A stretch of DNA of 64,000 bases, from assembly GCF_030811715.1 (NCBI RefSeq), contig NZ_JAUSRH010000002.1, positions 1 to 64,000 of the forward strand, given 5' to 3'. Below are positions 32,891 to 40,838 of this stretch, piece by piece (the first letter of the stretch is position 1; each line of letters begins with the position of its first letter). Under the pieces are notes generated by a model. That model saw only the letters and a program-made list of their open reading frames with translations. It was not told where the DNA came from and made no database searches. The translations under genes were made by a program, and so were the position numbers. Origin of the DNA: Sinomonas atrocyanea. GTDB lineage: Bacteria; Actinomycetota; Actinomycetes; Actinomycetales; Micrococcaceae.

Positions 32891-33765
32891 TTCTTGACCT
32901 TCCTGGTGGATCCGCCGGGCCGCCACGGAAGCAGCGCCCGTTCGAGCACGATGATGAGACCGGTGAGCAGCGCACCGAGGAGCGAGACGGTAATGAGCCC
33001 CACGTACATGTCCTGGGGCTGGAAGAGCTGCCACGAATTCCAGATGAGATAGCCGAGGCCGTCATTGGAGGCGACGAATTCGACCGCCGTGATCACAATG
33101 ACGGACATGCCCGCGGAAACCCGCAGGCCCGTCATGATGGCCGGGATGGCGCCCGGAAACAGGATGTAGCGGAAGAGCCGCCAGCCCGTGGCCTTGTAGG
33201 CCCGCGCCGCCTCGAGGATGCGCGCGTCGATCTGCACGATGCCGGCCAGCGTGTTGATCTGCACCACGAAGAAGACCGAGATGACGACGGCGAGGACCTT
33301 CGGCGTCTCGGTTAGCCCGAAGATGAGCAGCAGGAGCGGCAGGATGGCGATCTTCGGCAGCGCGTAGAGGGCGGTGAACGTGGGCCCGAGCGCCGCCCGG
33401 ACCGGGCGCCAGACGCCCATCGCGAGCCCGGCGACGACGCCGAGCGCGGAGCCGATCACGAACCCGGCCAGCAGGCGCGCCGTGGTGGACGCGATGTGCC
33501 CCCACAGCTCGCCGTCGGCGATCATCTGCGCCCCGCGCTCCACGATCTTCGTCGGCGGAGTGAACAGACGCGCATCGAGCAGGCCGCCGCGGGCCGCGGC
33601 CTCCCAGCACGCCAGGAGGACGATCGGCGTCAGGATGGACAGGAGCAGGTCGCGGGTGCGCAGCCGGCGCTCGCGGCGGTACTCGGCGGCGATGGCGGCC
33701 TCGAGCTCGGCCGAGGGCTGGAAGGCGTCGGTGCGCGCGGCCGGGGTGGTGGTGGGGGTGCTCAT
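32887..33765 (-). CDS. ABC transporter permease, SsuC/TauC type
   Basis: This 292-residue protein has about six membrane helices. The EAA loop is represented by ILEAARAYKATGWRLFRYI, which contacts the ATPase. N-terminal residues 1-35 are cytosolic and charged. Start ATG 33765 overlaps the ATPase stop by 4 bases, and the stop overlaps the binding-protein start by 4 bases, so the three transporter genes are translated as a coupled set. Confidence 0.88.
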   Translation of the reverse strand: MSTPTTTPAARTDAFQPSAELEAAIAAEYRRERRLRTRDLLLSILTPIVLLACWEAAARGGLLDARLFTPPTKIVERGAQMIADGELWGHIASTTARLLAGFVIGSALGVVAGLAMGVWRPVRAALGPTFTALYALPKIAILPLLLLIFGLTETPKVLAVVISVFFVVQINTLAGIVQIDARILEAARAYKATGWRLFRYILFPGAIPAIMTGLRVSAGMSVIVITAVEFVASNDGLGYLIWNSWQLFQPQDMYVGLITVSLLGALLTGLIIVLERALLPWRPGGSTRKVKK

Positions 33766-34565
33766 GAATACCTCAGAGATGCTTGGACTTCGTCGCGGAG
33801 CGACTCCCAGATGGCCTGCCGCATGTGCGCGAACTCCTCCGTGCCCTCGATCTCGACCTTGCGCGGCCGGGGGAACGGGACGTCGATGACTTCCTTGATG
33901 CGGCCCGGGCGGGCGGACATGACGACGATCTGGTCGCCGAGGAGCAGCGCCTCCTCGATCGCGTGCGTCACGAGGACCACGGTCTTGCGCTCGGCCTCCC
34001 AGAGCCGCACGAGCTGCTCCTGCATGAGCATGCGGGTCTGGGCATCGAGCGCCCCGAGGGGCTCGTCCATGAGGAGCGACGGCGACCCCGTGGCGAACGC
34101 CCGCGCGATGGCGATGCGCTGGCGCATGCCGCCGGAGAGCTGGTGGGGGTAGGCCTGCTCGAAGCCGGTGAGCCCCACCTCGGCGATCCAGTGCCGGGCG
34201 TGCTCCTCGCGCTCCTTCTTCCCGACCGCGGCCATCTGCTCGCCGAAGGCGACGTTCTGCAGGACATTGAACCAGGGGAAGACGCCGTGCTCCTGGAACA
34301 CGAAGGCGGACTTCGGCACGGCGGAGGCGGCGAGATGGTTGGTGACGTGCCCCGAGGTCGCGGTCTCGAGATCGCCGAGGATGCGCAGCAGCGTCGACTT
34401 GCCGCAGCCCGAGGGCCCGACAATGCAGGTGAACGAGCCCGTCTTCAGGTCGAGATTGATATTCGCCAGTGCTTGGACCGGGGTCTTGCCGACGAACACC
34501 TTCGAAACATCGTTGATTTCGAAGGCATTGGTCCCGGTATTCACGGGCAGTGCGGATGTGGTCAC
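33762..34565 (-). CDS. ABC transporter ATP-binding protein, SsuB/TauB type
   Basis: The start is set at GTG 34565 (267 residues), with AAGGAAG five bases upstream; an in-frame upstream start is less likely. Walker A is GPSGCGKST, the signature is LSGGMRQR, Walker B is SLLMDEPLGALD and the H-loop is VTHAIEEAL. The sequence is typical of sulfonate/nitrate/taurine importers. An 80-base gap separates it from the dehydrogenase gene upstream on the same strand; the genes are probably still one operon. Confidence 0.9.
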   Translation of the reverse strand: MTTSALPVNTGTNAFEINDVSKVFVGKTPVQALANINLDLKTGSFTCIVGPSGCGKSTLLRILGDLETATSGHVTNHLAASAVPKSAFVFQEHGVFPWFNVLQNVAFGEQMAAVGKKEREEHARHWIAEVGLTGFEQAYPHQLSGGMRQRIAIARAFATGSPSLLMDEPLGALDAQTRMLMQEQLVRLWEAERKTVVLVTHAIEEALLLGDQIVVMSARPGRIKEVIDVPFPRPRKVEIEGTEEFAHMRQAIWESLRDEVQASLRYS

Positions 34566-34645
34566 ATGAACTTCCTTTTCCCCAATGGCGGTCAACGCCA
34601 CGTCGCGATCCTACTGGCGGGTTCACTGGGCTCTCGGCCCATATG

Positions 34646-35503
34646 TCAGCCTGTCGTCACATGCGTGACGGGAGGCGAGAACATCGGCGGCTCGGGGGAG
34701 GAGAAGACGCCGCCGATGCAGCGCCGGTCCCACTCGGATCCCTGGGCTGCCCCGGACGCGTCGGTGGGGAGCTCGCCGGCGTAGGCCTCGGCGTCGTCCT
34801 CGGGGAAGAAGCCGATCGCCCGGCCCCCGTCGGGGGAGAGATAGCCGCGCGTGTTGCGGGAGACGCCCCACACGATCCGGAAGCCCTTGGCCGCCTCGGA
34901 GAGGGCGGCCTCGAACAGGCGGCCGGCGTCGGCGGGGGAGAGCCAGGTGCTGAGCATGCGCTCGTTCTCGGGCCTGGCGAACCGCGAGGCGATCCGCAGG
35001 CAGATCACGTCCAGTCCGTGCCGGTCGGCGTAGAGGCTGCCGAGCGCCTCTACCGCGGCTTTGGAGACCCCGTAGAAGGTGTTCGGGCGGACGGGGACGT
35101 CGTCGGGGAGGAGGTCCCCGTCCGCGGGCACCGGGGTGTAGCCGGTGGCGTGGATCGAGCTCGCGAGCACCGCCTTGGGCACGCCCGCGGCGCGCGCCGC
35201 CTCGAGCACCGACTGGGTCCCGTCGATGTTCGTCCGGGAGATCTCCTCCCAGCTCGCCTCGAGGGGGATGCCGGCGAGATGCACGACGGCGGTGCAGCCG
35301 GCGAACGCTTCCCGGAGACGGTCGGCGTCGTGGATCGAGCCGATGACCCACTCGCAGCCCATCGGGTCCGCAGGCTCGGCCCGGTCGAGGCACACCACCT
35401 CGTAGCCGCAGCGGATCAGGTGGGGGATGATGTCCCGCGCGAGGCTGCCGGCGGCGCCGGTGAGGGCGATGCGGCCGCGGCGGGCGGGTGTTCGTGCAGT
35501 CAT
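34646..35503 (-). CDS. NAD-dependent epimerase/dehydratase, uronate dehydrogenase-like
   Basis: This 285-residue extended SDR starts with RIALTGAAGSLARDIIPHL, the NAD-binding TGAAGxLG-like motif. The catalytic pair is in NTFYGVSKAAVEALG (Tyr-x-x-x-Lys). A DVICLRIAS segment and a C-terminal SPDGGRAIGFFPEDDAEAY resemble uronate dehydrogenases, which oxidise hexuronic acids to aldaric lactones. Start ATG 35503 overlaps the FAD oxidoreductase stop (TGATG). Together with the ABC importer this suggests uptake and oxidation of a sugar acid, but the substrate remains inferred. Confidence 0.85.
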   Translation of the reverse strand: MTARTPARRGRIALTGAAGSLARDIIPHLIRCGYEVVCLDRAEPADPMGCEWVIGSIHDADRLREAFAGCTAVVHLAGIPLEASWEEISRTNIDGTQSVLEAARAAGVPKAVLASSIHATGYTPVPADGDLLPDDVPVRPNTFYGVSKAAVEALGSLYADRHGLDVICLRIASRFARPENERMLSTWLSPADAGRLFEAALSEAAKGFRIVWGVSRNTRGYLSPDGGRAIGFFPEDDAEAYAGELPTDASGAAQGSEWDRRCIGGVFSSPEPPMFSPPVTHVTTG

Positions 35504-36780
35504 CAGATCAGGGCTCCTTGCTGGGAAAGCAGGTCGCGGACGGCGGGGAGGTCGTGCCGTCCCGAGTTCGCGTATACGGCCGCGGCGACGCCGGCCGCGT
35601 GCCCCGTCGCGAAGGCCGTGCCCATGACGCGCAGGGACGCGAAGGCGCGCCGGTCGGCGCTGACCAGTCTGCCAGCGGCCCACAGGTTCTCGAGGGAGGC
35701 GGAGCAGATGCTCCCGTAGGGGATGTGGTACCAGCCCTTGTCCCGGATGCCGTTGTACTCGGTGACGCCCGGAACAGCGTGGTCCTCCATGGGCCAGCCG
35801 CACCGGGCGATCCCCTCGGCGCCGCGCTTGCGTCCGGCCGCGACGTCCTCCGCCGCCACGGTCTCGCGGCCCTTGAGGCGCCGCCCCTCGCGGATGCCCA
35901 GCTGTGGGCCCGTGGCGGCCAGGACGGACGCCTCCCAGCCGGGGAGGAAGAGCCGGAACGCCTCGAGGTAGTGCCAGGCGAGGCGGCGCCCCTCGACCTC
36001 GGCCGCAGAGAGGTCCTGCACGTCGAAGACGTCGCGGTGCTGGTCGGCGAGCAGCAGCATGACCTCGCCCGAGATCGGCATGCGGACGGCGATGCCGTGG
36101 TCGCGGGTCAGGGCCGTGCCGGTCAGGGACTCGTACCGCCGGACGGCCTCCGCCATCCCGCCCGCCGAGAGGTCCGCCTCGGGGGGAACGCCGCCGACGC
36201 GCATGACGAGGGTGCTGGCCTGCCGCTCGTCCACCGCGGAGACGAGCGCCTCGGCGTCGGACGCGGCGATGAGCGCGCCGTCTCCGCTGGCGTCGACGAA
36301 GGCCCGGGCGTGGACGCGCACGCGGCCGCCGCGGTGGGAGACGTCGACCGCGTCGAGGCGACCGTCCCGCGTGGCCGCGCCGACGAGGTGGCTGTGGAGC
36401 AGCAGGGTGATGCCGGCCTCGGCGACGAGCTCGTCGAAGACGGTCTTGGTGGTCTCGAGGTCGAGCAGCACCACGGTGTTGCCCGATGCCTGGAAGGTCT
36501 CGGTGCGGTAGATGTCCCGCTTCTGCAGCGCGTCCAGGAACTGCTGGCCGACGCCGGCCACCACCTGCTCGCGCGTCTGGTCGAAGAAGCCGCAGTGGGT
36601 CAGCACAGAGCTCACGGTCGCGGCTCCGCCGAGGAAGCCGTACTGCTCGATGAGGCAGACCGAGGCTCCGGACTGGGCGGCGCCGACGGCTGCGGCCACC
36701 CCCGCCGCGCCTCCACCGACCACGGCGACATCGACGTGGAGGCCTTCATCGGCATTGAGGTCTTTCGATACTTGTGTCAT
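35503..36780 (-). CDS. FAD-dependent oxidoreductase (FAD_oxidored family)
   Basis: This 425-residue flavoprotein has VVGGGAAGVAAAVGAAQSG near residue 21 and LIEQYGFLGGAATVS, the PF12831 signature, and a C-terminal LWAAGRLVSADRRAFASLR. It is a paralogue of 23390-24784. The start is uncertain among ATG 36780, ATG 36789 and an earlier codon at 36804; I use 36780, which leaves a normal short N-terminus. It is the first gene of the minus-strand operon and faces the LysR gene across a short divergent promoter. It likely oxidises the transported acid or its lactone. Confidence 0.86.
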   Translation of the reverse strand: MTQVSKDLNADEGLHVDVAVVGGGAAGVAAAVGAAQSGASVCLIEQYGFLGGAATVSSVLTHCGFFDQTREQVVAGVGQQFLDALQKRDIYRTETFQASGNTVVLLDLETTKTVFDELVAEAGITLLLHSHLVGAATRDGRLDAVDVSHRGGRVRVHARAFVDASGDGALIAASDAEALVSAVDERQASTLVMRVGGVPPEADLSAGGMAEAVRRYESLTGTALTRDHGIAVRMPISGEVMLLLADQHRDVFDVQDLSAAEVEGRRLAWHYLEAFRLFLPGWEASVLAATGPQLGIREGRRLKGRETVAAEDVAAGRKRGAEGIARCGWPMEDHAVPGVTEYNGIRDKGWYHIPYGSICSASLENLWAAGRLVSADRRAFASLRVMGTAFATGHAAGVAAAVYANSGRHDLPAVRDLLSQQGALI

Positions 36781-36838
36781 CCCCCTCATCGTGACCCGGA
36801 TCACGGCATGTCACAATTGCCCCTTGGGCTCGGGTCCC

Positions 36839-36853
36839 ATGCTTGCCGGGCAT
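36839..36853. promoter_or_regulatory. LysR-type T-N11-A box in divergent promoter
   Basis: ATGC (36839-36842) and GCAT (36850-36853) flank TTGCCGG, giving the T-N11-A pattern of LysR-type regulator sites. It lies 12 bases before the LysR start and 58 bases from the divergent operon start, in the only promoter region they share. Confidence 0.7.
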
Positions 36854-36864
36854 ACCATGGCCCC

Positions 36865-37761
36865 ATGGAGCTCAGGAGCCTGCACTACTTCTCGACGGTC
36901 GCCGAGCTCGGCTCCATCAGCAGGGCCGCCGTCGCCCTCCACCTGACCCAGCCCTCGCTCAGCCGCCAGCTGGCGGCCCTCGAGCGGGAGCTCGGGCACG
37001 AGCTGTTCACCCGCACCTCGCGCGGCGCGCAGCTCACCCCGGCCGGGCGCGGCCTGCACACCCACCTCCGGGTGGTGTTTGCCGAGGTGGACAGGATCCC
37101 CGAGGTGCTCCGCACGGCGAGCGAGAGCAAGGAGCTGGTCCGGGTCGGGCTGCCGCCGGGGGTGCCGCACGGCTGGCTCTCCGCCGTGGTCCGGCGGGCG
37201 CAGGACGCCATCCCGCAGGCGGACATCTCCCTGCACGAGGCGAGCAGCGACGAGCAGCGGCTCATGCTCAAGGACGGCCGCCTCGAGGTCGGGCTGCTCC
37301 ACCTCGCGCCCCCGGAGCACCCCTCGGAGCGGGTGCTCATCCAGAGGATCGGCGTGGCGCTCCCGCCCGGCTCCCCGCTCGCCTCCCGGCGTTCCGTCCG
37401 GTTTGCCGACCTTGCTGGGCTGCGGGTCATGGCCCACGCCAACGGCGAGGTCGCGGGGGAGGAGACGCGCCTCCGTGCCGCCTCCAAGGCCGCCGGCGTC
37501 ACGACCGACTGGATCTTCCGGAGGTTCTCCCAGCACAGCGAGCTCATCGCGATGAGCTCGCGGGCGGACGCCGCGCTCATGACCGAGGCGTCCGCGACCC
37601 ACAACATGCCCAGCTGGCGCTGGGTCGAGGTGAAGGAAGTCGATGCCGAGGGGCACCCGTTGACCGTCGAGACGTGGGCCGCCACGAGCAGCGGCGGCCA
37701 CCCCTATGTGCAGCGGTTCATCGAGCTGCTCCGGGCGGAAGGGCTGGGCAGCCGTGGCTGA
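36865..37761 (+). CDS. LysR family transcriptional regulator
   Basis: This 298-residue protein has the N-terminal winged HTH: LRSLHYFSTVAELGSISRAA and TQPSLSRQLAALERELG. The co-inducer domain follows from about residue 90. The start has no Shine-Dalgarno site, but TACCAT lies 6 bases upstream (36853-36858), which suggests a leaderless transcript. It is divergent from the FAD oxidoreductase-ABC operon and likely activates it in the presence of the substrate. The shikimate-kinase-like gene overlaps its 3' end by 8 bases. Confidence 0.9.
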   Translation: MELRSLHYFSTVAELGSISRAAVALHLTQPSLSRQLAALERELGHELFTRTSRGAQLTPAGRGLHTHLRVVFAEVDRIPEVLRTASESKELVRVGLPPGVPHGWLSAVVRRAQDAIPQADISLHEASSDEQRLMLKDGRLEVGLLHLAPPEHPSERVLIQRIGVALPPGSPLASRRSVRFADLAGLRVMAHANGEVAGEETRLRAASKAAGVTTDWIFRRFSQHSELIAMSSRADAALMTEASATHNMPSWRWVEVKEVDAEGHPLTVETWAATSSGGHPYVQRFIELLRAEGLGSRG

Positions 37762-38260
37762 GCGCACGATCGTGCTCGTCGGCCCCACCGGGGCCGGGAA
37801 GTCCGCCGTCGGGGCCGCCCTCGCGCGGGTCCTCGGCGTGCGCTTCTTAGACAGCGACCAAGCGCTGGCCGCCGCGCTGGGCCCCGTCCCGGAGCTCTAC
37901 AGGTCACTGGGGGAGGAGGCCTTCCGCCGGGCCGAGGCGTCCACGGTCGCCTCCCTGCTCGCGGACCCGGGCCGCGCGGTGCTCTCGCTCGGGGGCGGTG
38001 CCGTGCTCGACGGCGGTACGCGCCGCCTGCTCGCAGCCGGGACGGTGGTGTGGCTCGACACCGATCTGGCGACCGTCCTGCCGCGGATCGAGGGAGGGCG
38101 GCCGCTCTTCGGCGGCGACGTCGCCGAGGCCTGGCAGCGCAACTACGACCGCCGCCGGCCCCTCTACGAGGAGGTGGCGAGCCTCCGGATCGACGCGCGG
38201 ACCGGGACGCCGGAGGAGCTGGCCGCCGAGATCGCCGCCGGTCTCCGCGACCGGGCGTGA
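37754..38260 (+). CDS. Shikimate kinase-like protein
   Basis: This 168-residue kinase starts at GTG 37754 inside the LysR gene end. The P-loop is GPTGAGKS (10-17), followed by a DSD motif, GGGAV, GGRPLF and a later RRRPLYEEVA. These match the AroK fold, including the substrate-binding Asp, Gly triplet and arginines, so phosphorylation of shikimate or a related hydroxy acid is likely. AroK genes normally lie with aroB/aroC; here it is coupled to a LysR regulator, so it may be a specialised kinase of the adjacent sugar-acid pathway. The gluconate kinase alternative is less likely because of the AroK-type RPLY motif. Confidence 0.75.
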   Translation: MAERTIVLVGPTGAGKSAVGAALARVLGVRFLDSDQALAAALGPVPELYRSLGEEAFRRAEASTVASLLADPGRAVLSLGGGAVLDGGTRRLLAAGTVVWLDTDLATVLPRIEGGRPLFGGDVAEAWQRNYDRRRPLYEEVASLRIDARTGTPEELAAEIAAGLRDRA

Positions 38261-38274
38261 CCGCCCTCCCCGGC

Positions 38275-39102
38275 TCACGCCGCCTGCCGGAGGAACCCCT
38301 GGAACGCGGAGAGGATGGCCGCGGACGGGTGGTGCAGGGCGCCGTGGCCCGCGTGCGGGACGACCATGCTCGTGCTGCCCGGGAGCGACGCCGCGAGCCC
38401 CGCGGCGATGCTCCGGAAGTACGCGGGGCTGTGCGCCCCCGCGAGGAGCAGGAGGGGGATCGCGATGCCGGCGTACTCGGCGAGGGCCCGCCTGCTGTCC
38501 AGCAGCGCGAGCTCGTGCGCCAGGGAGGGGACCAGCTCCTCCCACGCGTGCCCGTCCTTCGTCAGGTGGGCCGCCGCCCACACGAGTGCCCGGGCGGCCG
38601 CATCCGGCAGCGGCACCCTCGCCAGCAGCGGGTCCATCTCCCGTGAGAAGACCGTGACCGCGCCGACGTGGTCGCCCCTGTCGGCCGCGGCCGCCAGCGC
38701 GGGGAGCGTGCGCGTGGGGAGGCAGCCGTCGATGTTGACGGCGGGATCGTAGACGGCCACCCGGCTCACCGCCAGGCGGAGCGCGGCCTCCAGCGCAATG
38801 CCCCCGCCGAAGCTGTGCCCGAGGACCACCGAGCTGCCCGTCGCCTCGAGGACCGCCTCGAGGTCCTCGAGCTCGGTCTCCATCGAGTAGCCGGCCGGCT
38901 GCGGGCCCGAGCCGCCGCGGCCCCGGCGGTCGTACAGGTGGACCGGGATGGTGGCCGAGAGGCTGCTGGCGAATCTACCGTAGGCGGCGGTGCGGGTCAG
39001 ACTGCCCGCGGCGAGCACCGCGCCCGGCCCGGTGCCGAAGCTGTAGACGCGGAGGGAGCCGCCGTCTGCGGTCCTGATGGAGCGGAGCTTGATGGCGACC
39101 AC
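38275..39102 (-). CDS. Alpha/beta hydrolase
   Basis: This 275-residue protein starts at GTG 39102, with GAGGAAGAAG shortly upstream. The nucleophile elbow is VVLGHSFGGGIAL (G-H-S-F-G), and the catalytic His sits near the end in VVPHAGHGALHHP. An early strand LYDRRGRGGSG is typical of small alpha/beta hydrolases. The reaction (ester, lactone or epoxide hydrolysis) cannot be told from sequence. It ends 14 bases from the convergent kinase gene. No operon partner is evident. Confidence 0.87.
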   Translation of the reverse strand: MVAIKLRSIRTADGGSLRVYSFGTGPGAVLAAGSLTRTAAYGRFASSLSATIPVHLYDRRGRGGSGPQPAGYSMETELEDLEAVLEATGSSVVLGHSFGGGIALEAALRLAVSRVAVYDPAVNIDGCLPTRTLPALAAAADRGDHVGAVTVFSREMDPLLARVPLPDAAARALVWAAAHLTKDGHAWEELVPSLAHELALLDSRRALAEYAGIAIPLLLLAGAHSPAYFRSIAAGLAASLPGSTSMVVPHAGHGALHHPSAAILSAFQGFLRQAA

Positions 39103-39191
39103 GGCGGGCTTCTTCCTCGACTGCTGCGCCCCAGCCGCGCCTTTGTGTGGACATGGTAGGACTGGACGGCCGTGAGCCATAGAGCCGGCCG

Positions 39192-40265
39192 TCACCAGCC
39201 GCTGCGCGTGGGCGTGTGCCCCTCTCTGGCCTCGGCGGGCATGGCCAGCTCCGCCCGCAGCCCGAGGAGCCGGATCGGCCGGCCGGGCTCGATCGAGGCG
39301 GTGAGCTCGAGGGCGCGGGCGAGGACCTCGCCCTGGTCGGAGGTCTCGGGGATCTTCTTCCCGTGCGTCGTGGTGTCGAACGGGGCATACCGGACCTTGA
39401 GGGTCAGCCCCACCACGGGCCGCCCCTCGGCGGCGACGTCCTCGAGGACGCGCGCCGCGAGCTCCCGCACGGCACCGTCCACCTGGGCGGGGTCGGTCAG
39501 GTCGCGCTGGAAGGTGGTCTCGCGGCTGTGTCCGCGCGCCACCCACGGGGTGCTGTCCACCGTGCTGCTGCCGTCACCGCGCCCGAGCTGGGCATACCAG
39601 GGACCCATCTTGGGGCCGAACTCCGGGACCAGGTCCTGGGGGTCGGCCGCGGCCAGCTCGGCGACCGTGCGGATGCCGAGCGTGGCCAGCCGGGCCGACA
39701 CCCTGGAGCCGACGCCCCACAGCTCCTTGGTGGGCCGGCCGCCCATGACCTCGAGCCAGTTCCCGGCGGTGAGGCGGAAGACGCCGGCCGGCTTGCCGAA
39801 GCCCGTGGCCACCTTGGCCCGGACCAGGGTGTCGCCGATGCCCACGCTGCAGTGCAGCCGCGTCCGCTCCAGGACCGCGGCCTGCAGCCGCCGCGCGTAG
39901 GCCTCCGGGTCCTCGCTCTCTACGCCCACGAAGGCCTCGTCCCAGCCGAGCACCTGCACGGTCGCGCCGGGCTGGGCGCGCAGGGCGGCCATCACGGCGT
40001 CGGACGCCTCGAGGTAGGCCTCCCGGTCCACGGGGAGGATGACGGCGTCCGGCACCTTCCGGGCGGCGATCCGCAGCGGCATCCCGGAGCGCACGCCGTA
40101 GGCCCGGGCCTCGTAGGAGGCGGTCGAGACCACGGCCCGCTCGGTGGGGTCGCCCCGGCCGCCGACGATGACCGGCCGGCCGGCGAGCTCGGGCCTGCGC
40201 AGCACCTCGACGGCCGCGAGGAACTGGTCGAGGTCCACGTGCAGCACCCACCGGCTTCCGCTCAT
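39192..40265 (-). CDS. Y-family DNA polymerase, DinB2-like
   Basis: This 357-residue polymerase begins SRWVLHVDLDQFLAAVE. Asp11 and Asp13 bind metal, and the catalytic pair recurs in VLGWDEAFVG. At the steric-gate position, normally Phe or Tyr, there is Leu16. That is the arrangement described for mycobacterial DinB2, which accepts ribonucleotides. The rest of the protein (VGGRGDPTERAVVSTASYEARAYG region, GFGKPAGVF, LWGVGSRV) matches DinB2 more than DinB1. No C-terminal beta-clamp motif is obvious. The start has no ribosome binding site; CACACT six bases upstream suggests a leaderless transcript. Confidence 0.87.
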   Translation of the reverse strand: MSGSRWVLHVDLDQFLAAVEVLRRPELAGRPVIVGGRGDPTERAVVSTASYEARAYGVRSGMPLRIAARKVPDAVILPVDREAYLEASDAVMAALRAQPGATVQVLGWDEAFVGVESEDPEAYARRLQAAVLERTRLHCSVGIGDTLVRAKVATGFGKPAGVFRLTAGNWLEVMGGRPTKELWGVGSRVSARLATLGIRTVAELAAADPQDLVPEFGPKMGPWYAQLGRGDGSSTVDSTPWVARGHSRETTFQRDLTDPAQVDGAVRELAARVLEDVAAEGRPVVGLTLKVRYAPFDTTTHGKKIPETSDQGEVLARALELTASIEPGRPIRLLGLRAELAMPAEAREGHTPTRSGW

Positions 40266-40341
40266 CCCACCAGTGTGCCCCGGAAGTGCCTGGGCCATAC
40301 TGGCGGATCTGGCGGACCGCAGCGCCAGATGGCGCCAGGGT

Positions 40342-40578
40342 TCATTTCTTCCAGGCCGGCCCCGGGGTCTTGGACAGGCCGGCGGCCACAGCCACCGCAA
40401 CGGCCACCTGAGCCACCCCAATGAGCCGTGTCAGGCCCGGACGCTCCTTGAACCAGCCCATGAGCGGAGCCCACGGCCCGAACTCCCACCGTGCGCAATG
40501 CTCTACAGGGAACAACGCGGTCAGCACCCCGTCCCCGATCTCCGCCATGACCAGCGACTCCACGACCCGAACATCCAT
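40342..40578 (-). CDS. Small membrane protein of unknown function
   Basis: This 78-residue protein starts at ATG 40578 behind AGGGGA. A C-terminal hydrophobic helix runs from about 52 to 70 (LTRLIGVAQVAVAVAVAAGL). The N-terminal half is amphipathic with VVESLVMAEIGDG and the central RWEFGPWAPLMGWF. Similar small proteins ending in LTRLIG-like helices occur in Micrococcaceae, by my recollection. Function unknown. It lies 76 bases upstream of the DinB2 gene on the same strand. Confidence 0.55.
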   Translation of the reverse strand: MDVRVVESLVMAEIGDGVLTALFPVEHCARWEFGPWAPLMGWFKERPGLTRLIGVAQVAVAVAVAAGLSKTPGPAWKK

Positions 40579-40838
40579 GAGATCCCCTCCCACACACCTG
40601 GTCCGATCCCGGCCGATAGGACCGTGGAAAAAGTGTGCCCTTCCCGACCACAGCGGCTTAGTGCTGAAAGCCCTCAGTTCACCGCCGAGGAGGTCCGGCG
40701 GCTTTGATGCGCCTCGGACAACTGCCCCGAGCCGACGGGAAGGTCCCCGAGCAGCTTTCGGAACTGCGCAGCACCTCGATGGAGCAGGCCGACGACGGCG
40801 GGCCGGCCCGCCGTCGTCGGTGTCGCCTCAGTCTCGCA

